This document shows positions 54,835 through 64,000 of a stretch of 64,000 nt of DNA, piece by piece. How positions within the stretch are numbered: the first letter of the stretch is position 1; each line of letters starts with the position of its first letter. Position numbers and translations under genes: made by a program. Source of the stretch: Euonymus europaeus (taxonomy: Eukaryota; Streptophyta; Magnoliopsida; Celastrales; Celastraceae); NCBI GenBank assembly GCA_963580455.1, contig OY756963.1:26183555-26247554 (forward strand). Direction: 5' to 3'. The notes beneath the pieces are model-generated. The model was not told the origin of the DNA. It saw nothing but the letters and a program-made list of their open reading frames with translations, and made no database searches.

Positions 54835-55565
54835 GAATGTCCCTAGGGCCACAATTGATGTCCCACAAGTAGGAGAAGTCGATTTCAACTGCACTCGCCT
54901 TGATCATCTTGATGAGAACTGGAGAATGAAGCAAACCAATGCAATCATCCATTCCAACCACGGTCCTCATGGCAGTCCCAATTACCTCGATGAATCTGAC
55001 TACTACTCCGAGCGATGGACTGACATTGTAAAGGTCAAAAAAAATCAGACAATTATCCTAACTAATCTACATGGGTTCATTTTTTTGTGTTTGTTTTACA
55101 GTGTTATGAGGAGATAGGGAAGCCAACACCAAAAGTTGAAGTGATGAGGTCCTTCAAGAGCAAGCAATATACTGATTCTAAGGAATTTGCAAGGGAATGT
55201 GACCAGTAGTCATGATAACCAAAGGCCAAAGAAATCAACATAATTAGCTTGTTTTCCAAAATAAATCAGTTCTGGTACCAGGAATTGAAAGACTTGAATT
55301 TTTTGTTGATGCAGACGTGCAAGGGACATGTAAGCATGGAACAAGAGTGGATTACATATTGGCATCCCCAAATTCACCATACAAGTTTGTTCCAAGGTCA
55401 TACACTGCTTTCTTCAAAAGAGACTTCTGATCATCACATTGCGAAACTTGATGTAGTAAAATCAGTAGATAACAGCAACAAAGCTCAAGAAAATGTAACC
55501 AGAAAGAAACCCAGACAGAAAGTCGTAAAGATAACAAACAACTCCAGACTTCATTTTCAAAAGGT
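54835..55565 (+). pseudogene. Truncated endonuclease/exonuclease/phosphatase (DNase I-like) pseudogene
   Basis: Only the 3' part of a plant EEP-family gene remains. Block 1 (54835-55033) follows an acceptor and carries FNCTRLDHLDENWRMKQ and YSERWTDIVK. Block 2 (55102 to about 55213) carries CYEEIGKPTPKVEVMRSFKS. The frame then shifts just before a V-V-M-I-T-K-G-Q-like segment. Block 3 (about 55313 onward) reads TCKHGTRVDYILASPNSPYK, shifts frame again, then gives TSDHHIAKLDVV, the SDH catalytic-site region, and a basic tail. The catalytic N-terminal half is missing, a donor site appears lost near 55230, and the usual ILAGGLNSLDE segment is altered. At least two frameshifts make this a pseudogene. 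Family assignment is from memory of plant DNase I-like proteins. Confidence 0.8.
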
Positions 55566-55824
55566 CGTTCATATTTTCATATTTGGAAAACAAGAAGATG
55601 ACACAGAAGGAGTTGTTTTTTGTTTTCCCTTCTAAAGAATCAAGTATGATTTTACACCTGTTTAAAGAATAAAAAAAAATGATTTCACAATGAGGAACCA
55701 TGCAATCCAAATCAATCGTTGAGAGCAGACTAACCTAAGGAAGCTGCATTTGAGAGTTCAGATATCCTCTTGGATCAAACCAAGTAGATGTCCACTATTC
55801 TATCCTTATAGAATCCAGATGTTC

Positions 55825-57732
55825 CTAATTTTCCTTGTGGCCAGAAGGAAAGTCGCTCTCAAATGTAAATGGCTGATAGCCAGCAGAGGTCTCAATGAGA
55901 CCAGACCGGCTACTGCTCACAGATCTCTCAATATCATCCATCTCAGATACAAGAGGAATTTGCCTTTCAGGGATTGAGGGAAGTGATATGTCCATTTCCA
56001 ACATCTTCACCACCTGATCCATTGCTGGCCTAGCATATAGCTGCGGATGAGAACAAAGAACTGCAACCAGTACATACTTCTCCAGGACCTCTGGTGTGCC
56101 CAACTCTGGCATACCCTCTTCAATGACATCCAAGGCTCTCCCTTTCCTCACCAATGACCAAGCCCAATCAGTTACTAGAGAGGGTTGGTTCTCATTAGCC
56201 AAAAGGAGTGCCTTCCTTCCACTCAAAAGCTCAAGAAGCACAACACCAAAGCTATATACATCACTTCTTTCTGTTAATTGCCCATATAATGCATACTCAG
56301 GAGCAACATAGCCCATTGTCCCAGCAACCCTAGTGCTCAAATGTGTCATTCCCTCGGGTGTAAACTTAGCAAGCCCAAAATCTGCCACCTTGGGCTCAAA
56401 CCTCTCATCCAGAAGTATGTTACTGCCCTTAATATCCCTATGAATGATACCTGGTTGAGCACCGGAATGCAAATAAGCCAATCCCCTTGCCGTCCCCAGC
56501 GCAATCTTCTGCCGAATTGGCCAACTAAGTTTCATCTCTGTGGCCCCAAACAAATGGTCATGGAGAGACCCATTCTTCATCAAATCACACACAATTATCC
56601 TCTGGTGACCCTCAAAAGAAGTAGTGGCAATGCAATACCCTCTCAAAGCAATAAGATTCACATGCCTCACACTGGCAATAACCTCCACTTCATGTGCAAA
56701 GTTTGCATCCCCTATTGCAGAACTATTCTTAAACCTCTTGAATGCAACCTCAGAACCATCTGGTAGAACACCTCTGTACACATTCCCATAGCCTCCACTC
56801 CCAATTATGTTTTCACGAGAGAAGTTCCCTGTTGCCTTTTTTACGGCCTCAATTGGGAACTTAACCAGAGTAGTACTCTCGTGAAATGATTCCAATGCCG
56901 AACCCAAATCCGTCTCAGCTCTTCTAAGCTCGTCTTCCCTCTCTTTCTTCTTCAATCTTTCATGTCGACGGCATAAAAACCAAGCCCCAACAACAACTGC
57001 GAATAACCCAATTCCAGACCCAATCAACACAACCAAAATAACAACATTTCGCTTCTTATTCTTACCGGAGTTCACCGAAGTCAAAACTAAACCGAACAAA
57101 CACTCGGCGGTTGCGCTATCGGTTGGCCCAAAGTGATTAGCAAACGCCGCCGCATAAATAAACGGATAAGCCGTGCAATCCGTCACGTTCCCCACCGAAG
57201 GCCCCGTCAAGTACCCCTGCATCCTCGTCAAGCTCGTGGTACAAGACGCACAGGGCGAGTTGTTCTCCAACGACTGGTTACAATTCGAAGCGACGTCATC
57301 TAATGTGGTGTTGGGGATTGGGGATTCGAATTGGACCTTAGTAGTGATGTTCATGCATCCCTGTGAAATCCACGAGGTCTGGAATCCACAGAACTTGCGG
57401 ATATCGAGATTAGGAAGGTATTGGTTGATGAGGGACTGGTAAGCAACCCAGCATGACTCGGCCGACTCAAGTGGTGGAAGGAACGAGCCATTGAGTTGGA
57501 GGTAGCGGGATTGGACGAGTCGAAGGCCCTGGCGGATGTACTGGCACTGCATCGAGCGGTCCATATTGGACCCACTCGATGCGATCCCAAATTTGTTCAG
57601 TGCTGTGAAATCCAGAGGGCATGACCCGGTGCCGTTCTGTTGAGCGATGGAGGTTGAAGCTAGGGTTAGGGAGAAGATAGTGATGATTAAGAAGAGGGTG
57701 GACATTGGGATTAGAAAGGTGAGAGATTTCAT
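55825..57732 (-). CDS. SPARK-domain receptor-like kinase (At1g11050 type)
   Basis: A single exon of 635 residues. Signal peptide at 1-30; Cys-rich SPARK ectodomain about 38-215, with Cys pairs including SPCASC near 159-164 and CTAYPFIYAAAF; transmembrane segment about 229-254; juxtamembrane basic/acidic stretch 256-280. The kinase domain (about 305-580) is complete: glycine loop GSGGYGNVYRG (311-321), Lys332 in VAFK, catalytic HRDIKGSN (H431-R-D433), DFG 451-453, APE 477-479. It is an RD kinase and should be active. The VAFK lysine context is slightly unusual (VAIK or VAVK is commoner). Members of this group, including the symbiosis-linked KIN3/SPARK1, act at the plasma membrane; a ligand for this protein is unknown. 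The 3' end lies about 260 bp from the EEP pseudogene. Confidence 0.93.
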   Translation of the reverse strand: MKSLTFLIPMSTLFLIITIFSLTLASTSIAQQNGTGSCPLDFTALNKFGIASSGSNMDRSMQCQYIRQGLRLVQSRYLQLNGSFLPPLESAESCWVAYQSLINQYLPNLDIRKFCGFQTSWISQGCMNITTKVQFESPIPNTTLDDVASNCNQSLENNSPCASCTTSLTRMQGYLTGPSVGNVTDCTAYPFIYAAAFANHFGPTDSATAECLFGLVLTSVNSGKNKKRNVVILVVLIGSGIGLFAVVVGAWFLCRRHERLKKKEREDELRRAETDLGSALESFHESTTLVKFPIEAVKKATGNFSRENIIGSGGYGNVYRGVLPDGSEVAFKRFKNSSAIGDANFAHEVEVIASVRHVNLIALRGYCIATTSFEGHQRIIVCDLMKNGSLHDHLFGATEMKLSWPIRQKIALGTARGLAYLHSGAQPGIIHRDIKGSNILLDERFEPKVADFGLAKFTPEGMTHLSTRVAGTMGYVAPEYALYGQLTERSDVYSFGVVLLELLSGRKALLLANENQPSLVTDWAWSLVRKGRALDVIEEGMPELGTPEVLEKYVLVAVLCSHPQLYARPAMDQVVKMLEMDISLPSIPERQIPLVSEMDDIERSVSSSRSGLIETSAGYQPFTFESDFPSGHKEN

Positions 57733-58671
57733 CTTAGAGACTCCATAAAGGTTAAAGCCTTCATTATTTTACATTATCCTCCTCCTTCTTCTTCTTCTTG
57801 TTTGTCTTGGCTTAGCAGCCAGTTTGACTACCATGGTGTGCTGATGAGTAAATAAGAGAAAGGCAGACATGGGTTGCTTGCTTGTAGTTGCTAAGCAGGT
57901 TCCAGGAAGCCTAGAGCAGCTAACTGAGATCAGAGTAGTTGTTGGTAGTTGGTAATTTGCTATAGTTGAAGGAAATTAAACAAAAAAAACTGAGGAAAAT
58001 GCATTGTTGAAAAGAACTTTCCAAGCATTTGGCAATTTGCAGCTCCAGAGTCTTCTCTTCTATGCATTTGATCAAACGCTTTATGATTCTGGGCATCTTT
58101 TAGTCTTGGCGATTCTTCGTGGATAAAGTAATCCTGACTCGATGCATGCGTGGATGTTGGATAAAACAGTCTAGTCGTAAAGGATGGCAGGAAGAGGGAA
58201 GTCAAAACAAAACTTTGAACAGTTTTAGAGATTACGTGGTCACGTGATCTGACTTTATTCACACACGTGCTTTTTTGGAGAAGCCACGGAACTGAGGAAG
58301 GACAGTCTGACTGACAGATGGTCAAAGAATGCAAATCGAGGAGGAAAAGGAGTGGTGAGTGGTGACAGGCAAAACAGAGACTTTACGATCAGGCCGATCT
58401 GCCCAAGTAAACAGAGATAAGCCCAACTAATTTGGGACACTGATGGACTTAATTGTATGAGGCCCACAGACAGTTGGGTCCACTAAGTTCCATTCAGATG
58501 CGTGAAGCCTTCTTCTGCTGGCCCCATACCACAATGTTAGTTGATTGGGTCCCAGTACAAATTTACCTAATTCCAACGGTATCAGTATGGAGCAGCAGAA
58601 GTAGCTTCAAGTATCACTTTTTCTTTTTTGATAAATAAGTATCACATTACATGGATTTATCATTTCAGTGA
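57733..58671. other. Promoter side of the SPARK receptor-like kinase
   Basis: A CTT-rich 5' UTR-like run lies at about 57775-57800. The remainder has short ORFs on both strands without recognisable protein. Confidence 0.5.
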
Positions 58672-58880
58672 GGTTTTATATCCCACGAATTTGTATTTCT
58701 TAGGATTTTATATGTTATTTCATTGTATTATTATAATGAAATAACATATTTTATTACAATAGAATGTGTATTATTACAATATTATTACAAAGGAATATGT
58801 TATTCTATTGTAATAATACAATGAAATAACGTATAGGATCTCATAGAATACAAAACTATGAGATATATATCATTTTCGTT
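58672..58880. mobile_element. Palindromic MITE, copy 2
   Basis: The left end GGTTTTATATCCCACGAATTT and the right end, read on the minus strand, CGAAAATGATATATATCTCA lead into nearly matching inverted arms of 50-60 bp. The interior has the TTATTTCATTGTATTA / TAATACAATGAAATAA inverted blocks seen in the copy at 27548-27885. Shorter than copy 1, which has extra internal blocks. Confidence 0.6.
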
Positions 58881-61122
58881 ATCACTTTATCCACATCTTC
58901 TGTACATATTATACAGTATATATCTATTCAAAGACAAATTAAATCACACGGCAATTGAAATATATAAAAAGCAAGTAACCAAACTATCCATGAATTGTCC
59001 AAGTCTATATTCAACCTCGACAGTTTTTTCTTCTTTGTTTTGGATATCCAACTATATACTTAATACGAATTAATTTTTTAAATTACGGATGTGATGTATG
59101 CAAGTGCTCAATTTATAAATTACTGTATAATCGGAAGCGACATCATATAAATTTATTTAATGAATATCAAATATGTGCCTAAATTCTAACTCTCAAGTCA
59201 ACATGTCCATAAATTTATCACTTAATAATATTATAAATTGGATCAACATTCAACGCGTGAGCATACGCAATCACGTGTACATACTTTATATCCAAATTAG
59301 TGTCAGTACGAAATTAAAATAGCATCTACTTATACTGTTTCATACCAATCTTGTCAGATATTTAGCGTACAGCCCATGATTTCCCTCTAAATTAAGACAA
59401 AAACCATTTGCACAAGCAAGTTAGTTAATTAGTTGTATTATTTAACAAGATCACGTCGTGATGGTCTCTTTTTCTCAGTTTACAATATCCCAACTAGGGT
59501 TTAATAATTAGAACATGACCCATAACTAATATATATAGACCAAAATCAGTACCGACAATCTTAATTACTATTAGCCCCAATTAGGTCAGTTTATTGGTCA
59601 AGGTTGTTTTCTAGTTAGGCACAAAACATGCACCTATACAAGAGGATAACTACACTTTAGTCACCAAAAAATTTATCATTTTTTATTTTGATCACTGAAT
59701 GTTCAGACATTACATATGAGTCACTTAAAGTTTCAAAATGACAACTTTGTTGTTCCAATATGATAACCCACAGCGATCAATCTGAAACAAACTAAAATTT
59801 TATTTTAATCTGTAACGTTTGAACATTCAGTAATCAAAATGACAAATGAAAAATCTTTTAATGACCAAAAACGTATTTAATCCGTATAAAATAATATGGA
59901 ATTAGAAGATGTAACAAAACATGTAGATGTTGGTTTGAATAAGCAAACAACGTTACTAAAGTTGTTGAGATAGCTCTGTATATATATATATATGTGTGTG
60001 AGAGAGAGAGGCCATGTCTTTCAAATCAACTTTAACGTAAGATGGAATAATAATAATAGTCCACCAATCATAAACACAAACAGACAAAATTAATGTCGAC
60101 GCTGCTTCTACATGAATCAATATATCCGCTTAAATCTTGATTAATTATAATTAATTTCATATATTTTAAGCTTAGAGAAGAAGCAACAGTGAAGGTATTG
60201 GCTAAAACGTTGTCGTACAGAGGAATCTTTCTAGTGTGCAATGATTGATCATGAGAGTCTCTTGATTTGGAGTTGAAGGATGTCTACAATCATTTCCACA
60301 ATCCGAAATATTCCTTTTGATTTTCATATGAAACGATGCACTATGCCTTAATAATTTCCTACATTGAAGCCAATTCGTTACAATTCATTGACTTCAATGC
60401 TAACTCATTTGCTTGTTGCATTTATGAAATCATAAACAAAACACTAAAGTTGATCTATTAATATAAAAAATGATATTAATAAATGATTGTGAATAAATTT
60501 ATCGTTAAGATATATGATATGAGTTCAGAATCGAACAGTCAGATCCGTGTAAATATAAATTTAATGCATAGTCATAAAAATTACTCTGGGTGAGAACCCA
60601 TATATATGGGAATTTTTTTGCATCAATAACACTAAAATGTGAAACATATATGAACGAAATTAGAATTGTAAATACGAGCTTATAAAAAAAATATACGATA
60701 AATTAATAACTCAAAATTACAACAGAACAGTTGTGTCTCACTAACCCCACGTGCGACATCGAGGGAGAACAAAACAGAGTGCTCTGACCAACGAGAATCC
60801 GTTTCTACAGGGATAGGAATCCCTGGATATCTTCCTTCCTTCCTTCCTCTTTTAGCACACATACTCTGAATTCCGCAATTATTATTTTCCATGTTTTTTT
60901 ACTCCTCACAATTTAATAACTCGAAATTTTATTTTCCTTACAGAAAATGGAATCATTATGGGTTCTATTATACTTCTACAGATGCATTGAAAAGGCTGTG
61001 TAGGTTAAGAGTAATTGTGTAATTTATTATGTCCTGTTGTTCTTTCTGGTTTCCCTCGCCGTTTCTCTGCTGTTTTCTCTCTCAATCTCTTCCACAACAT
61101 TCAGCTTCCCCTCACTAAAACG
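58881..61122. other. Intergenic and upstream region of the RLCK gene
   Basis: AT-rich, with a TA/TG/GA compound microsatellite at about 59977-60012 and a TTCC run near 60834-60852. Except for the inverted-repeat element at 59645-59885, nothing definable. The last 100 bases before 61122 are pyrimidine-rich and probably the 5' UTR first exon. Confidence 0.5.
59645..59885. mobile_element. Small inverted-repeat element
   Basis: The left arm (TTTAGTCACCAAAAAATTTA ... TTTTGATCACTGAATGTTCA) is mirrored on the minus strand by TTTTGGTCATTAAAAGATTT ... TTTTGATTACTGAATGTTCA. Arms are about 60 bp and the centre has no coding capacity. This looks like a MITE; target duplication and superfamily are not established. 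Confidence 0.5.
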
Positions 61123-61568
61123 GTAAGTCTGTCCTTTCTTCTTCATCTCCTTCTATTGGGTTTTCGTCGAGAATCAGTGATATGATCTCAAACAAGTTAT
61201 CTGATACCATTGTGACTGTGTATGATTGGTTTTCTGTTTCAGCCTTTTCTTTCTAGTTTCCTTCCCTCTTCGAAAATTGTTCTGTCTTTTCACACTTTTT
61301 TTTGGGGTTCTTGTTGCTTTGTGTCTCTTCAAGTTGGTGGTTCATTTTGACTCACGTTTCTGTTTTTCAATTTTTTCCCTCTTATTTAATAATTTTCCTG
61401 AAATGGGTCTTCTGCAATGAATCTCATACTGGATAAGCAAATCAAATCGCTCTGCTTTGTGTCTCTGTTTTTTTGGGTGGTGAAGTAATCATCTTTCTGG
61501 TATTTTTCAAAAAAGAGTTTAGGTGGAATGTTAATTTCAATTTTTTGTAGGTTTTGTGATATGTGAAT

Positions 61569-63540
61569 ATGGAGAAGAAGGTGGATTCTAATTCTCCTAC
61601 AGGAGTTCTTGAGGACTATTTTAGGAGCGAAGAATTCGAAACAAGTTCTTCGAAAGATCGATCCTCCTCCTCATACTCAAAAGCTGAAAATAAATCAAAA
61701 CATGCTTCTCGATGGAGTGGTTTCATGCAATTAATTAAAGGTGGATCAAAGAAATCTGTTGCATCTTTACCACCTCTCAGTGTCCTCAAACTCTCATCAT
61801 TTAGAAGGAGCAGTAGTATGAGAGAAAATGTTGTGGTGGCACCTGATCTTCTTGTTAATACCAATCTGTGTAACTCGAAGTCTGGCAGTAGAAATTTCAC
61901 TCTATCAGAGCTTCAAGCTGCAACCAACAATTTCAATCCAGGTTTCCTATTTTGTGATATGTTGAGATTTTCCATATTAAGCACAATTTGATGTGTCCTA
62001 ACTTGATTTATTGCCTTTCATTTTTGGGTAGAGAATATGATTGGGAAGGGAGGTTATGCTGAGGTTTACAAGGGTTGTCTCCAAAATGGGCAATTTGTAG
62101 CGATTAAACGGCTAACTAAAGGTACACAGGATGAGATGACCCGGGACTTTTTGTCGGAGCTTGGTATAATGGCACATGTGAACCATCCTAATACAGCTAA
62201 GTTAATTGGTTATAGCATTGAAGGAGGAATGCATTTAGTCCTTGAATTGTCTGCTCATGGAAGCTTAGCTTCATTGTTGTACGGTTAGTTAGTTGTACTT
62301 TTTGCAGATTTGTCAGTTTTGAATGTTACAGTTAATTTATGCAGCTGTATGTGTATGTCAATCTGTGAGTATTAGTCCGAGTAAAGATGTTTGGATTTTC
62401 TCAATTTCACAGGGTCAAAGGAGAAGCTAAAATGGCATATTAGGTATAAGATTGCTTTAGGGACAGCAGAGGGTTTATTATATCTTCATGAGGGTTGTCA
62501 GAAGAGGATTATCCACAGAGACATCAAGGCTGCCAATATTTTGCTCACAGAGGATTTTGAGCCTCAGGTACACTTGCAAAACTTTTCTTTTTTTGGTGTT
62601 AAGTGTGGAATACGATAGTTCTCGACTTCTTATAAATTAGTTGTGGCTAGGTGGGTTCAGAGATATGGTAGTCCTATGTATAAAAGAGTGATATTACATA
62701 GTTTTCAATGAATGTAAGGGATTCCATGCTCTGAATAATGGCCAATACTTGCCATTCAGATTTGTGATTTTGGACTCGCAAAATGGCTACCGGAGCATTG
62801 GACTCACCATTATGTTGCCAAATTTGAAGGCACATTCGGGTTTGTAAAAACTTTACTTCCCTTCTCTGCTGGTTGCCTTTTTATAATCTGATCTATTTTT
62901 GAACGTACTACTTAGTACTTGCGAACTTTTTCACAATTGCAGTTATCTTGCTCCTGAGTTCTTAATGCATGGCATAGTAGATGAAAAGACTGACGTCTTC
63001 GCCTTTGGAGTGCTGCTTCTGGAACTAGCCACCGGTCGTCGAGCTTTAGACTACTCACAACAAAGCCTTGTCCTGTGGGTATGTTATTCTCGTCACATGC
63101 ACATCATGTTAGATGGAATAGTTGTTGTGGATTCACATTTTTACACTTATTTCAGGCAAAACCTTTACTGAAGAAGAACATTATCAGAGACCTAATCGAT
63201 CCTTCTCTGGCCGTTAATGGTAGTTACAATGCTCGGCAGTTGGGTATTATCCTCAAGGTTGCTTCATTATGCATACAACAGTCTCCAATTCGACGGCCTC
63301 AAATGAGACAGGTATGTAGAGTTTACTTGAAACGACAATAGAAGAGAGATCGTTAGAAATACAAACAATAAAAATCTGATACTAGCATACGGAAATGAAA
63401 CGCAGGTTGTGCAGCTCTTGAATGGCAACTTAAGCTACTTGAAATATATGAAGACATCCCAAATGCCATTTCTCTGCAAAGCTTTCGAGGAAGAACTCTC
63501 GAGTGCTGAAACTCTCAAGAAGTTGATGATGATCACTTGA
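61569..63540 (+). CDS. Receptor-like cytoplasmic kinase (RBK / RLCK-VI type)
   Basis: Seven coding exons: 61569-61941, 62032-62283, 62413-62567, 62760-62839, 62943-63078, 63156-63311, 63406-63540; 1,287 nt, 428 residues, all in phase. A 5'-UTR intron is likely (donor after 61122, acceptor at 61550). There is no signal peptide or membrane segment. The first 108 residues are Ser-rich, followed by [13 protein letters not shown]. The kinase domain is complete: glycine loop [12 protein letters not shown] (128-139), Lys150 in [12 protein letters not shown] (H243-R-D245), DFG 263-265, APE 290-292. The activation segment reads [25 protein letters not shown], a hallmark of RLCK class VI_A, which includes the ROP-binding kinases RBK1 and RBK2. 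ROP interaction here is inferred. Ends KKLMMIT. Confidence 0.94.
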
Positions 63541-64000
63541 TTCAGCATTTTAATACTGAAAATCAGTGGTCGATGATCATCGACGCAGAGATTCTACAAC
63601 CTTGTTGATCAGCCTCATACATATAGTAAAAGTAGCACACAAATACTTGTATAGAGCAAAAAGTATCTTTTTTCAGGGGAAAAATAGAATGTTTATTGTA
63701 CATATATAAAAGAGTGGGAAAAGTTACAAGAGTAGTTGAGAGAGGAATTTTGTGGAAGAAAGTTGAAGGAAGGTATAGCATTCCACTTATTAAACTGTTT
63801 CAGAGTTGTTTTTGAGTCAAAACATTGTAAGAGCTAGTTGATTGATATTTTCAAATTTGGAATGTTTACTGATGCTGAATGGAATTAGAAAAAAAATTAG
63901 AACTTTGGATCTCTACCCTTGAACTAACTAATAATACATGGACTGAAGAATTAGATTTATATTTTGAAGGTTTTGCCTAGGGTTTATCCTATTATTTGTG
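63541..64000 (+). other. RLCK 3' UTR and downstream flank
   Basis: No coding sequence was recognised after the RLCK stop. The first couple of hundred bases are probably 3' UTR. Confidence 0.5.

Noticed and set aside
55249..55635. 128-codon + strand ORF as an independent gene
   Set aside because: Part of it is one frame of the decayed EEP nuclease, and the first portion is former intron sequence.

Overview
The window is nuclear DNA from a flowering plant, most likely a eudicot. Genes are split by GT-AG introns, intergenic DNA is AT-rich, and the gene set is plant-specific: ABP1, a GATL glycosyltransferase, a plastid mTERF, a SPARK receptor kinase, a plant CW-MBD protein and a PIEZO of plant type. 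The window also carries a nuclear copy of a plastid gene piece and plant Au SINEs. I cannot name the species from sequence alone.

Layout. 1-4.7 kb: gene-free, AT-rich, with short tandem duplications. 4981-9203 (+): seven-exon ALKBH10B-like RNA demethylase, including one GC-AG intron. 9883-10382: plastid psbB fragment (NUPT). 11381-12790 (-): BSD-domain protein, one exon. 14605-14979 (+): small unrecognised ORF. 15227-16285 (-): GATL family GT8 enzyme. 16820-19700 (-): ABP1, five exons, with signal peptide and KDEL. 22033-23598 (+): mTERF4 (BSM/RUG2) orthologue. 24738-26663 (-): plastid-targeted membrane protein of unknown function, four exons. 27.5-29.9 kb: a palindromic MITE followed by a 1.65-kb long-TIR element filled with AT-rich arrays. 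30338-50030 (+): complete PIEZO mechanosensitive channel, 21 coding exons, 2,517 codons plus stop. 50923-53471 (-): MBD4-like CW/MBD protein, two exons. 54835-55565 (+): decayed 3' end of an endonuclease/exonuclease/phosphatase gene. 55825-57732 (-): SPARK-domain receptor-like kinase. 61569-63540 (+): seven-exon receptor-like cytoplasmic kinase of the RBK/RLCK-VI type.

Exon coordinates were derived by hand from splice signals, from phase continuity (every multi-exon model sums to a whole number of codons) and from conserved protein sequence remembered from the families. No search was run. The genes do not form a pathway; this is an ordinary plant gene neighbourhood. The less expected content lies in the repeats (two copies of a palindromic MITE, at least three Au SINEs, a composite long-TIR element, TTA/TAA-flanked MITEs) and in recent in-frame duplications inside two proteins (MBD4 tail, PIEZO linker). 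I saw no evidence of an undescribed multigene system.
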